From Marchantia polymorpha subsp. ruderalis (lineage: Eukaryota > Streptophyta > Marchantiopsida > Marchantiales > Marchantiaceae), in contig AP031353.1 in the NCBI GenBank assembly GCA_037833965.1, positions 25,980,501 through 26,044,500 of the forward strand: a DNA stretch of 64,000 bases, written 5' to 3'. Below the pieces are notes generated by a model. That model ran no database searches. It was given only the letters and a program-made list of their open reading frames with translations, and was not told where the DNA came from. Numbering within the stretch: the stretch's first letter is position 1; each line of letters opens with the position of its first letter. Positions 1 to 9,631 of the stretch are shown here, in pieces. The position numbers and the translations under genes were made by a program.

Positions 1-538
1 GTTTTATGACAACGGTTCCAATTGGTTCAAACTCCCTTTTCGAGTTTAGAGAGTATCAATAATACTTCTTCATCACAGCTGATCAGAGTTTATTGGGATC
101 TATGTGAACGAGCTCCAAAATTTCTATTTAGATATCTTCCACGCTGCTCCTGATGTGCAGGAGTGAGTGTAATTTGTTTCTAAAGCTGATCAGATTTCAT
201 GCGTTCCAGTCAACTCCAAATGTTCCATATCCACACTGTCCTTTTTATCATGCTGTGTGCGTTCAGCAACCAGAGGAGCAGCAATGACTAGTCCGATTAT
301 TCCCAGCAGCTGTAGAATTTATCATCGAGTGCACAGTGTGCGATTAATGCCTTTGTTTGCGGTTAGCAACGTGTGTATTATACTCTGGTCTCGAAAAGAA
401 CAGCTCGATAAATCCATCCGAGATCCCACTAGACGGACTCTGTAATAACCCACTAAAGGCTAAAACTGCAATATAGTGGTAGAAAGGTCGAACCCACAGG
501 GACAGAGGAACACACAGGGTACAAAGTGTCACGTTTTA

Positions 539-1360
539 ACAGACTATTGAGGAGTTTGAATTCTCAGGCAACTGTCACTCCCAGAAATACTGCAAGTGTC
601 CACTCGGAGCGCACTCGGAGGTCGCACAGTGCAGCGTAACACACACACACACACACACACCTGAAACTACAGAAACACAACCCAGAGATCCGTTAGGACC
701 TCTACCTCAAGATTTCAGGGGGAAAGTCTCTCAAGAGTACACTCGGCAAAGCTGCGGGCAGTGACTTCCAACTCCGGCTTTTACAACACTTCCACTAGCT
801 TGCTGCTAGTGTAGGAAACCCGGTTTGGACTGCCTACTTCGGATCGAAGTCACTCCTACGCGGTGAACAACACTCTCAACTCACAAAACGCGCAGAGAAC
901 ACAGGTCCGCACTGAAGGACTCACTGTGAAACATTCCAGTAACACAACAACAGTCTATTGAAGAGTTTGAATTCTCAGGCACTTGTCATTCCCAGAAATA
1001 CTACAGGGGTTACCCTCAAAGCACCTGCTGCAGCGTAACCTGAATTTACAACCAAGGCTTACACGAAGTAGCAAAACTTCACTTTGGCATTCAGGGGAAA
1101 AATCCCAAGGGAGTACAATCAGAAAGAAACACTCGAAGGTGTAGGGGCGAAACTGTTCAAGTATCTAACTAGTCACTGGCTCTTAGCATCGGCAGTCACC
1201 CGCAGGTACAGATCCGAACTACTCAAGTCTCTAACCAATGTACTAGCTCTGAACATTCGGCCGAAGGCCTTCAGCTACAAAATGCGGAACGCTAAGTTGT
1301 AACTCCTCGTGCGTGGTGACAGAACTCAAGGACACAAACACGCAAAGGAAATGGGTTCCT
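539..1360. repeat. Two tandem ~411-bp units in the trailing region of element A
   Basis: The block beginning ACAGACTATTGAGGAG at 539 is repeated as ACAGTCTATTGAAGAG at 950. Shared landmarks follow in order: a GTTTGAATTCTCAGGCA block, CCCAGAAATAC, a GCAGCGTAAC block, TTCAGGGG(G)AAA, and a run of genes-free ACACAGGTCC-type text. Element C has the same arrangement (20842 and 21256), while element B has one copy (about 12950). The second unit also contains a smaller internal duplication around AACT(G/A)(T/C)TCAAGT. This region follows the ORF on the sense strand, so it is the 3' end of any transcript. Confidence 0.8.
639..660. repeat. (AC)11 microsatellite
   Basis: Eleven AC dinucleotides in a row inside the first 411-bp unit of element A. 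Elements B and C have only a few AC units at the matching place, so the expansion is specific to copy A. Confidence 0.95.
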
Positions 1361-1452
1361 GATCTGCACTTCTGATGGGAAAGAACCCCAGGCAAAACGC
1401 CTGGAACTATTTTATACCTTCTAAGTCCTACCTAGCACTACACTGCACTACG

Positions 1453-4400
1453 CTACACGCCTGCACGGAACCACGCTACACTACACTCCGCGGAACCTGT
1501 ACTACGTCTCCTGCGCGGCCGACTGCCGCGCACTAACTCCCTACCCTGCCACTCTTCCGCTCGACTGCGCAGTCCCAACCGCTGCAACGCCGCGGACACC
1601 TCCCCCTCGAGGGCGGACATGGTATCCTGTGCCTTCGACAGAAAGGCCTCGAGCTTCTTCGCTACCTTCCGCCGACTCCTACTGTCGCCTGACAACAACC
1701 CGGCTGCGCGCAATTCAAACTCACGCAGTGTGAGTTTCTCCTGCGCCTTCACTTCCCAGTGGGCGTAGCCCTTGAGACAGTGGGCGACTCGCCTCGCCGT
1801 CTCCACCTTCGTGCGATCCGCCTCCTTCCTGCGATCCTCTTCAATTATCACTAATTGCGATTCGGCTTCAGCACGTTGCGCTCTCAATTCGCCACACTCT
1901 GACTGCAACCTGCGGATTAACTCTTCATCCGCCTGCCGTGCGAGCTGACATTGTTCCAACAACCTCGTCTGTCGCACGAGCTCTTCTGACAAAATCCGAT
2001 TCTGGGCCTGCTCAGCGTTGAGTGCTTCCTTGACCTTCACCTGCTCCTTGGTGAGCTCGCCCAGTTTCTCATCCTTCATCTTCTCGGAGTGCTTGTAGAA
2101 TTTCTGATTAAGCTTGTACTGACCCCACAAGCACTCATGCTTCTCCTTCAAGTCCCTCAACTCCTGGTCCACTCTAGCTAATAGCTTGCTGGTGTGGACT
2201 TTAGTGCGAGTCCGCCTGCGCACTAACTCGATGTAAGATCCCGGCTGGAGTGGGTCGGCGTATTTATCGACCTTGCGATCCAAGTACCGCAGCAACGGAA
2301 TCACCTGCTCAGAGAGCGCCGCCGCCGGCGCTCCAACAATTTCCTCCTCCTCCTCCTCGGTGTCTTCTGCTCCTGACATTTCTTCCGTGGAGCCTCCGTC
2401 GTCATCATCCGAGTGGAGAATTTCAGTCGCCATTGATTGCGTCGGCGACTGCCCCGAGTGGGGCTGCACGTCCTCGACGTGTGCTGCCTGCGAAGGCACG
2501 GCCGCAGCCTCGCTGCTCGTCGCCAAAATGTCTAAGGCGGAAGGCGAATGTACCCGAGCGGCATCCCCGTCGCTCGCTTGTTGATTGCCTACCGCGTTCT
2601 CTCTGTCGCCGTCGTCCGCCGCCGAAGGCGATTGAGCGGAGGGTGGCTGCGCGGGGCTGGATTGCGCATCGCGCATCGAGATTTCATCCCGCGGACAGTC
2701 ACTCCGCTCCTCCGTCTGCTGCTCCCTTGATCGGTCCGTGGGGGCTGTGCCCAGCCCGTGCGCAGGCGCATTTGCCGGCGCCTTGTCCGCCGCAGGCGTA
2801 GCGCCGCGGACATCTATCGCCGAAGGCGACATGGCCGGGGGCCGCACGCCCGATGTTCCTTGGCCTATAGGCCCTACCGCCGAAGGCGCATCTATCGGCG
2901 GACTTCCCGCCGATGGTGCGGCCTCCGCACGCTCTCTGCTCGTATCTCCTCGGCTCGAAGGCCCTGGCGCCGAAGGCGCAAATTGCGGCGCGTGGTGCGC
3001 CGGAGGGTCTGGCCCCGAGGGCCGGTGTCTCGTAGGCGGTTCTTCCGCCGGCTCCTTCCCCTTCCTACGTTGGAACGGGGGTGATTCTTGCCTGTGCACA
3101 GGCGGCACGTGTGGAGGTGTCCTGTGCACAGGCGACCTGTGCACAGGTGAGCGCCTGTGCACAGGCGGACTGCTCCTTCCCACGCGTAAGCGTAGATCCA
3201 CGTCCACTTGTGTTCGCCGGTCCGCGGAGGCTCGTCCGTCCGCGGAGGTTCGCCTGTGCGCAAACGGAACATCTGTCCGCATCGCACGTGGTAACTCCGG
3301 AGGCCCTTGGCCCGTAGGCGGCCTCTCTCCCGACGAGGTTGCAGCGTGGCCCGTTGCTCCTGCGGTCGTCCGCGCTTCCTCTCGCCTCTCTGGCGACGCA
3401 CTTCCTATCTCCGTCGCAATCGTCGCCGTGTCTGCACTGTCAGCTGGTAACACCAGTCTGCGTGCCTTCTGCTTCGGCCGGCTGTATGGCTCGCACAGCG
3501 GCCGCGGTCGAATGGGAGCAGAGGGTTTTTGATGCTGCTCCTCTTCAGACTCTTCCCTCCATCGCCGCTTCCGCGGCACTCGCGCTGCAGGGGTGTGTCT
3601 CCCTTCGTCTCTCCGTCTTGATGGGGTAGAAGTCGGGGACTCCTCTGCGTCAGTATCGACCTCGTTCTCCCGCACATACTTCCCGGGATGGTCGATGGAC
3701 AATGGCGGAAAATGTTCAAGCTCCGCCGCTGTCAAACAATTCCGCTGTCGATAAAAATTGATGAGGAAAGGAGAAAGATGGTTTAGAGTTCCCCCCTTCT
3801 CCTCAAACGCGTGCTGTCGCATCACCCTGTGCAGGATGCTCGCCCAGTGAATTGGAGTTCCCTCGATGACGCACTCCACAAAAGAGACCTGCCACAATGT
3901 GATGTAGCAGGCGCGGTGCGGCTGCAGTAATTGCATCAGCGCCGCGGACAAAGTCCGGCGAAATCGATCCTTGTAATCACGGGTCCTGTACCCATTCTTG
4001 GTAGACCTTCCGGTCTTGAACAGCTCCACGAATTGCGCCTCTTCTTGCTTGGTCACCTTGATGCTCTCACTGTCGAAAAGGAGATGCCCTGGCATGCCAG
4101 CACATCTTCCCAACGCCTGCGCCCAATCTTGGACTGTCCACCGATCAACATGCGGACGCAATCCGCGCGAGGGTGGTCCCTGTGGCTCTAGCCACTCGCG
4201 CACCATATTCGCGCAGATGTAATTCCATCCCCATAGCAAGAAATCGAGCTTTCTTGCTATTAAGCGCTCCTCGAAAGCGCGCAGCCCGTTCTGCGGCAGG
4301 CGAAGTGGCACCATCCGCAATCTGCTCGGTCTCGTCATTGCGTTCCTTGGGTTCGCTCGCCCGCTCATTCTACTTCCGCACCGCCCGTGCTTCTTTCTCT

Positions 4401-4590
4401 CTCGGCAAACTCTAATCGCTCTCAATTCCAAATCACGCGCACTCACTTCTCCCTCAATCAACAAGAAATCTCCTGTGTGACGACGTCGAGAATGTTCCGC
4501 AGCCAGCAGATGGATGCGCGCAGCGCGCACAAGAGATTGGAATCGCGAATTCAAGAATGGGACGTTCTCCGCCGCCCGGTCGAAGGTCAT
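1453..4590 (-). CDS. Element A ORF: gag-like / plant-transposon-domain protein with C-terminal coiled coil
   Basis: The frame is open for 1045 codons. The likely start is the Met at 4368 (codon 75, MSGRANP), because the element C protein begins at the matching place (MSREQEC), giving about 971 aa. From the first Met of the open frame: a folded-looking domain at roughly residues 90-285, with landmarks LLWGWN, NGYRTRDYKDR, GTPIHWA and LSPFLINFY that recur in elements B and C; a Pro/Ser/Ala/Arg-rich low-complexity segment (about 330-720) built from short GC-rich DNA palindromes; an acidic stretch (about 730-750); a conserved LLRYLDRK segment (near 767); a long charged coiled coil (about 805-960); and a basic tail. 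The first domain resembles the 'putative plant transposon protein domain' of angiosperm repeats; this is inference from pattern. No catalytic motif was seen. It could be a gag-like or DNA-binding transposon protein. Confidence 0.7.
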   Translation of the reverse strand: MTFDRAAENVPFLNSRFQSLVRAARIHLLAAEHSRRRHTGDFLLIEGEVSARDLELRAIRVCRERKKHGRCGSRMSGRANPRNAMTRPSRLRMVPLRLPQNGLRAFEERLIARKLDFLLWGWNYICANMVREWLEPQGPPSRGLRPHVDRWTVQDWAQALGRCAGMPGHLLFDSESIKVTKQEEAQFVELFKTGRSTKNGYRTRDYKDRFRRTLSAALMQLLQPHRACYITLWQVSFVECVIEGTPIHWASILHRVMRQHAFEEKGGTLNHLSPFLINFYRQRNCLTAAELEHFPPLSIDHPGKYVRENEVDTDAEESPTSTPSRRRDEGRHTPAARVPRKRRWREESEEEQHQKPSAPIRPRPLCEPYSRPKQKARRLVLPADSADTATIATEIGSASPERREEARTTAGATGHAATSSGERPPTGQGPPELPRAMRTDVPFAHRRTSADGRASADRRTQVDVDLRLRVGRSSPPVHRRSPVHRSPVHRTPPHVPPVHRQESPPFQRRKGKEPAEEPPTRHRPSGPDPPAHHAPQFAPSAPGPSSRGDTSRERAEAAPSAGSPPIDAPSAVGPIGQGTSGVRPPAMSPSAIDVRGATPAADKAPANAPAHGLGTAPTDRSREQQTEERSDCPRDEISMRDAQSSPAQPPSAQSPSAADDGDRENAVGNQQASDGDAARVHSPSALDILATSSEAAAVPSQAAHVEDVQPHSGQSPTQSMATEILHSDDDDGGSTEEMSGAEDTEEEEEEIVGAPAAALSEQVIPLLRYLDRKVDKYADPLQPGSYIELVRRRTRTKVHTSKLLARVDQELRDLKEKHECLWGQYKLNQKFYKHSEKMKDEKLGELTKEQVKVKEALNAEQAQNRILSEELVRQTRLLEQCQLARQADEELIRRLQSECGELRAQRAEAESQLVIIEEDRRKEADRTKVETARRVAHCLKGYAHWEVKAQEKLTLREFELRAAGLLSGDSRSRRKVAKKLEAFLSKAQDTMSALEGEVSAALQRLGLRSRAEEWQGRELVRGSRPRRRRSTGSAECSVAWFRAGV

Positions 4591-4599
4591 GGTCGACTC

Positions 4600-5720
4600 T
4601 TGGTCGTGAAGAACGTCTCACTTGATGGCCGCGCCGGCTGTACGCTGGAACGGTCTTCGCTCTCACGCGCGGCTTCACGCTCCGCCGTCGTCGATTAAAC
4701 TCTCACGCTCGAATTGGCGGATTTGAACTCCGCGAGCGTGTCACCCTGCGGACATGGGGGCGTAGCGCCGAAGGCGAGTTTTCCGCCTTGCGCGGTACAC
4801 TTGTTCGTACCGCCCGTCGGCCAATCCCCCTCTGCCTTGACGCGTGTGTCCGCATGTCGGACAAAAGTTCAACTCCTGCCTGTGCGCAGGCAGGAGCCTC
4901 GGCGGATTCTCCGCCGGCGCGGAACTTGAACATCCTCCTATGCACAGGCGTTCGCCTGTGCGCAGGCGAATTCCGTCCGCGGCGCTGCGCTGGCGCGGAA
5001 GGCGTTGACCGTGGTCAGCCGTCTCCGTCCAGTCTGTCCGTTCCTTGTCTCTCCGTCGGCGCTTCCGCCGCCGCAACTCCGTCCGTCCAAGAGCGCACCC
5101 ACCCGTGCCGTCCGCATGGTCCGTACCGATTGGATTACTCTGGCGGCTCTTCCGACGTACGCGGCGCTGCGCTGGCGCGGAAGGCGCCGTACACTTTCTA
5201 CCTCACAAGGCGTATTTCTAGGGCCCAAGGCGGATTTTCCGCCGACGCCGAAACGCCTGTGCACAGGCGTTTGCCTGTGCGTAGGCGGACTTCGCGCCTT
5301 CCCTAACCCTACTTCGCCTGTGCACAGGCGAACGCCTACGTCCGCGCATAGGACAAAACTTGATTCCCCCTTCCGCGTAGGCGGAATCCGCGCCGGTGGC
5401 GAACTCCTTCCGCCGTAGGCGACCGCCTCCGTTTCTTCCAGTAGCGATAACTCCCTAAGTCCTCGTCCGTTCCAAGCGTTCTTGGGCTCGTTGGAATCAG
5501 TGCGTCGAGCTCTTTCCAACGGGATCCTCACTTGGTCAAGGCGCCCGAGGGTTGACCTAATTACGGGGGTTTCCCTACAGCCGCGGACGCAACCTCCGAA
5601 GGCGGGTTTTGCGCCTTGCGCCGTAGAGATCCTAACTGCGGAGCTCGCAGGGAGGGTGGTGCCTGTCCTTACTGCGGCACCCCAAATCCCAGATTCTACA
5701 AGATCCCTCGAGAATCCCCG
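4600..5720. repeat. GC-rich leader of element A with dispersed short palindromes
   Basis: The stretch upstream of the ORF is full of two motifs. One is the perfect 16-base palindrome CGCCTGTGCACAGGCG and its variants (near 4880, 4945, 5255 and 5315). The other is CGCCGAAGGCG-like hairpins (for example near 4770, 5170, 5225 and 5600). The same motifs are found inside the coding region (2620-3270). No other gene is supported here; the open frames on both strands are by-products of the GC-rich repeats. Confidence 0.75.
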
Positions 5721-5841
5721 CGATCTTCCGGATTCACTCTGTTTTGATGTACCGAAGGCTATTTACAATGCTGCCAGGGTACAGTTTTCCAAAAATGTTT
5801 TAATTTCCTCAAAATTGCCAAAAGTGGGGTACCACAGACTC

Positions 5842-7150
5842 CCATGTGAGAGAGTGAAATTAGTATTAAACCTTTCATATTTGCATATCTATGATGAATG
5901 TGGAGTGTTTGATATGAAATAGTGTACCACAATCAACCGTAAGCGAGAGCAAGATCTATGTGGAATGACATAATGGATTGGAAAAATAATATGGTACTTC
6001 TTATAGTATTGTTGTCTTCCCTTATTGTTTATGACTCCTTTAGCCCTTAACTTGTTTAGTATCCGCAAAAGCGTTGAGTATATGTATTCGGAAAGCCGGA
6101 CTTTGGTTCGTGGGATCGTCCCTTTCCGGGCCTGGACCCGTGGATTAAATTAAGTACAACATAGATTTTTCTACTTTATTTGCAGTTTTGTTCATATGAA
6201 GGAGGTGTTGAGTCATAATTTGAACTCTTTATAACACGGTTAAGGTCATTATAAAAGCTTTAGTTTAGATGAAATCATTTTTTTCTATTGGAAATAACAT
6301 TCTATATTTTTACACTGGAATTCGAACGTACATTATATTACATTAACTTTTGGGGTTTTCAATATTGTTAAAAGACTAGATACGGACCTTTGAGTATCCA
6401 TTGACAGAGTAAGAAAGTTGATGGGAAATGAATAGAAATGATAAACCTGTTGGAAAGTGAACTTAACTATGGAGTCTATGTGAGTTGTTTTCAGTATATA
6501 TGAAGCTGCCCTAAAACCAAATCTGACAAGAAAGAAGGTATATTGAAGATTGAATGTACACCATTCTTGTTTGAAAGGGTTGATTGGAGAAACAAGTTAA
6601 ATGGCTTGGACAGAGTCACGATGGCAAACGATATACATACTTCAAGACGAAATGCGAGGGGCAAAGCTCCATGCACCCGGTACTGTATTTGTCACCGAAC
6701 CTAAACTACTAGAGTCCCAAGTAGAGGTCGACTCCCACTTGTCATATGGCCCGGATGAACCAACTTCTAATGATGAAGGGCACCGTCAGAGTCATGTTGA
6801 TAAGATTGCAACAGGGTCTTGTACTGGAAAAAGTAAAATGGCAGAAGCAAGTAGTAAACTAATGCAACTTTACAGCAAATTATATAAGCGTGAACTGGTC
6901 AAGTACGTAATCTGAAAATGATCCTTGACGGTAACGTACGAAAATTAAAAAAGGAGTTGCCTGCTGTCGGTTAGATCGTGTCTTGAGACGCTGGGTTACA
7001 TCAGCACAAGATTTTAATCTTTTATTAATCATCCAGTCCCACGTACTTTGTGAGGCACATAACGGTTACTCAGCGTACGAAGTGGAGCATTTTCCGAAAC
7101 CCAAACAGGGCACAAAGACACGCTGGGGGAAGCAAGTGACGAATTCGATC
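5842..7150. other. Intergenic; one unrecognised 104-codon ORF at 6601-6915 (+)
   Basis: Mostly AT-rich sequence. A GC-rich patch at about 6090-6150 contains GGGATCGTCCC and CCGGGCCTGG dyads of unknown origin. The ORF 6601-6915 starts at an ATG after an A-rich stretch (AAGTTAA) and encodes a polar, hydrophilic product rich in Glu, Ser and Lys with no domain I recognise. It could be a small gene, an exon or chance. Nothing else is supported. Confidence 0.3.
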
Positions 7151-7223
7151 TGGAGATGCGGGGCACCGTTCTTCATGTCGCACGCATGCAAAGCGAACAC
7201 TCTACCATCTGAGCCATATCCCC
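7151..7223 (-). tRNA. Decayed tRNA-Ala (anticodon TGC), probably a pseudogene
   Basis: On the minus strand the 73 bases from 7223 to 7151 follow nuclear tRNA-Ala. They begin GGGGATATGGCTCAGATGG (plant tRNA-Ala begins GGGGATGTAGCTCAG), continue with the D arm GCTC/GAGT, an anticodon loop TTTGCAT with anticodon TGC, and end CCCCGCATCTCCA. The acceptor stem pairs except at the seventh pair (A-C). The anticodon stem has one mismatch. The T arm is damaged: TGAAG no longer pairs with CCCCG, and the TTCGA-type loop reads AACGG. The damaged T arm (internal promoter box B) suggests a pseudogene. Confidence 0.65.
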
Positions 7224-9509
7224 TGGTTTCATGCCATAGAGCAAGTGGAACAGAATTTATGAGAAAATGTTCTGTACCTTGGGTTATTCGTTGTATCAAA
7301 ACGATAATATGAAGTTGGAGAGAAAGACTGAAGAAGCCCGAACGTTCAAACTGACATTGAAATTTCTGACTACGTATTGCAGGTGTTCGTACAATCCGCC
7401 GCTCGTTTCTATGGGTGTGATCAAACCTCAAGTGCTGAATGTAGCTGATGCACAAACCCGTGGTAGTCTCAAATCAGCGGAGCGCAGTGCACTGTGTTTC
7501 TTCAGCCGAAACTTACGGCCTCTGACATCAAGCAGAAAGCATCATGACATTGTTCCTTTCTAGGACGATCTCCAGAAGTCCCGATATATCCAGAGAGAGT
7601 GGATTTGTGTATGTGATAAATTCATTTCTTCTCTGATCACGGATATACTTCCTCTCATTCGTATTCTGTGCATAAAGTACTAAGCTTTCTGTTTGGAAAA
7701 TTTTGTGCCTTTTTCAGTTGGAGGAAAAAAACACTCATGGATGGTCAAAGTGCATACTCGCATTGGAACTTTCTCTATCATTTGTTCTTATATGATCAGC
7801 GTTTGGGAATACCGGGGATAGGCAATGATTCTAACCTATTTAGTCAATGACGACTAGCCTGTGCACGTAATCCACGTAATTAGCAGTAGCACACATTTTT
7901 CATTGTGAAGGTTTTGGGGCTAGCCCCAATAAGTTTAGAAATCAACTCGTTCCTTGGATGTCATTCCCTGATATATAGACAAATATAATCAGATACATGC
8001 ACGCACATGTTTTGGGTAATTTTTGGACATCAAAGAGCGTTTGGAGATTTGTCACTATACACCTTACATGTTAGTATATCCAAAAAGACAGGTTCGTGAG
8101 TACAAAGAGCACATTGAGAGAACTTTTTGCTGAACATAAGTTCGGAACTTTAAGAAGGAACTAATCCACAAATAAACCTCAAAAGCATCAAATTTCTGTC
8201 AGGCATGCTAACAAATCAGAGTAGTCGGTGGTGTGCGATACTCCAAAAAATAAGAATATTATAATATCTGATCAGGAAATAGTTGGGATAAACATGAAGG
8301 CTGACAGTCAATCAAAGTATCTGGCAAAGTTCCCACAAAAGGTTGATTGAGCCTTTGTGTGCAGGTGGGCAAGTGCAGCACAATCCAAGTCGTTCTTTTC
8401 TGGTTTTACTATATCTATTAATTGTTTCAAAATGTCTGCACATAAGTTTTTACCGAACACACCCCTTATTTTTTGAAACACTGAGAAGAAAAGTAAAAAA
8501 TGATAGTCTGTCAGGGAAAAGTTTTTGGAGAGATTTAGAGTAAAGACGTGGAAAGCCTTCACCATCATCCATCAGACAAACTGACTGCTTGTCAACTGCA
8601 TATGACGGTAATAAAAAAGGGCTTCCGACCGATCGTACATGCAGCCAATGACAATGTAGGATCTTGTTTACAAATGTAGCGAGCTTCATGCCGATATGGA
8701 ACTACTGAACCTGAATTGGAAGTTCAGACTGAATCTTTAATTTTTCCAGACCAGAACAATTTTGCCCAAGACTGCAAGTTTTAGGCTAACGGTGTCAACC
8801 GAGAAATTGCATCAACATTCTGAGGAGGTAGTGACCCCACTATGAAGCTTAGAATTGTCTCTCGTTTTGAAAACGTTTTCTCTAGTATTCATGCAGTAGC
8901 ATTCTATTATTCCCAGCAATAGCAAGCAATCAGCTTGCGATTGCTGGGACTAATTTAGGATATGAGTTGTTTTCAGCGGTTTTAGAAGGTATGGATGCAG
9001 AAGAAACGATCGGTCATTGCTTTATGCATATATAGATCATTTCACGCTTTTGCGCTTGTGAAAGTTCTACACAAGTCACCGCAGACAATATCATCCGAGA
9101 TGATGTAAGCATAAGGTGGAGATTTCAGTTTGTTATAGTTGCTGACACATTCTACAACAGCATATCATCGTTGCCAGTCGACACGGAAGGTTGAAATCGG
9201 TTGTGTTGCTATCACCATAAATGACTAGACTAAAACGGGCTGAGCTATTTGCGGTATGGCACCCCTTTCTGTGTGCGTCACGACTGCTGCGGTTGATATC
9301 GTAGAACTGTCGGTGAGCTCATACTCCATTCTCGACTCTAGACGGGAATACTCACTGATATCAGAGAAATCATGATCTTTTGTCAGTAACAAGCACTACT
9401 ATTCTCAGCCACTCAACGGACGCGATCTAGCCGGAAAAGCTTGGTCTTTGATCGTAGCTTCCAATTGAAGAGAAGATTCAGGAAATTTTCAGCAGTGAAC
9501 GCAGTCAGT
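7224..9509. other. Intergenic, no supported gene
   Basis: No ORF longer than about 100 codons has protein-like character. The only structure found is a hairpin at 8911-8949, listed separately. Confidence 0.5.
8911..8949. repeat. Hairpin with 16-base arms, one mismatch
   Basis: TCCCAGCAATAGCAAG (8911-8926) and CTTGCGATTGCTGGGA (8934-8949) are reverse complements except for one A-G pair, with a 7-base loop. It lies outside any gene. Confidence 0.85.
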
Positions 9510-9631
9510 CTGCAATAGAAGGCTAACTCTAGCACTGAGTGTCCGAACTAGCTGATGGCATGACATTTATCTGCAATAGAAGGCTAACTCTAGCACTGAG
9601 TGTCCGAACTAGCTGATGGCATGACATTTAT
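9510..9631. repeat. Perfect 61-bp tandem duplication
   Basis: The 61 bases starting CTGCAATAGAAGG at 9510 are repeated without a single change from 9571. A few further bases (CTGC) restart a third copy. The identity implies a very recent duplication or an assembly artefact. Confidence 0.95.

Larger units (their letters stand above)
441..5836 (-). mobile_element. Element A: complete TGT..ACA element without LTRs, 5-bp TSD GACTC
   Basis: Seen: the left end reads TGTAATAACCC and the right end GGGGTACCACA, and GACTC flanks both sides (436-440 and 5837-5841). The sense strand is minus, so the element runs from right to left. The two ends are not direct repeats of each other. They form an imperfect inverted repeat (TGTGGTACCCC against TGTAATAACCC). 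Inside are a GC-rich leader with many short palindromes (4600-5700), one very long ORF (1453-4590), and a trailing part with two copies of a 411-bp unit. Known: TG..CA ends with 5-bp duplications are typical of retroviral-type integrases, but LTR elements would show identical ends. No reverse transcriptase, integrase or transposase was recognised, so A is probably non-autonomous. It is the best-preserved of three family members here. Confidence 0.85.

Noticed and set aside
2250..3532. Long plus-strand ORFs opposite the element A gene (up to 264 codons)
   Set aside because: They are mirror frames of the minus-strand ORF in GC-rich repetitive DNA, have no recognisable motifs and no homologous frame in element B or C.
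4740..5340. CRISPR-like array from the spaced CCTGTGCACAGGC repeats
   Set aside because: The repeats are short, irregularly spaced and overlap a transposon; the window is plant nuclear DNA.
441..5836. Element A as a classical LTR retrotransposon
   Set aside because: TG..CA ends and a 5-bp duplication fit, but the two ends are not similar in direct orientation and no primer site or polypurine tract was found.
441..5836. Hammerhead-ribozyme 'retrozyme' reading of the conserved terminal word
   Set aside because: The ribozyme core words CTGANGA and GAAA were not found in the right order around it.
6075..6170. Solo LTR around the GC-rich patch ending in ACAACA
   Set aside because: No matching start, target duplication, or second copy in the window could be found.
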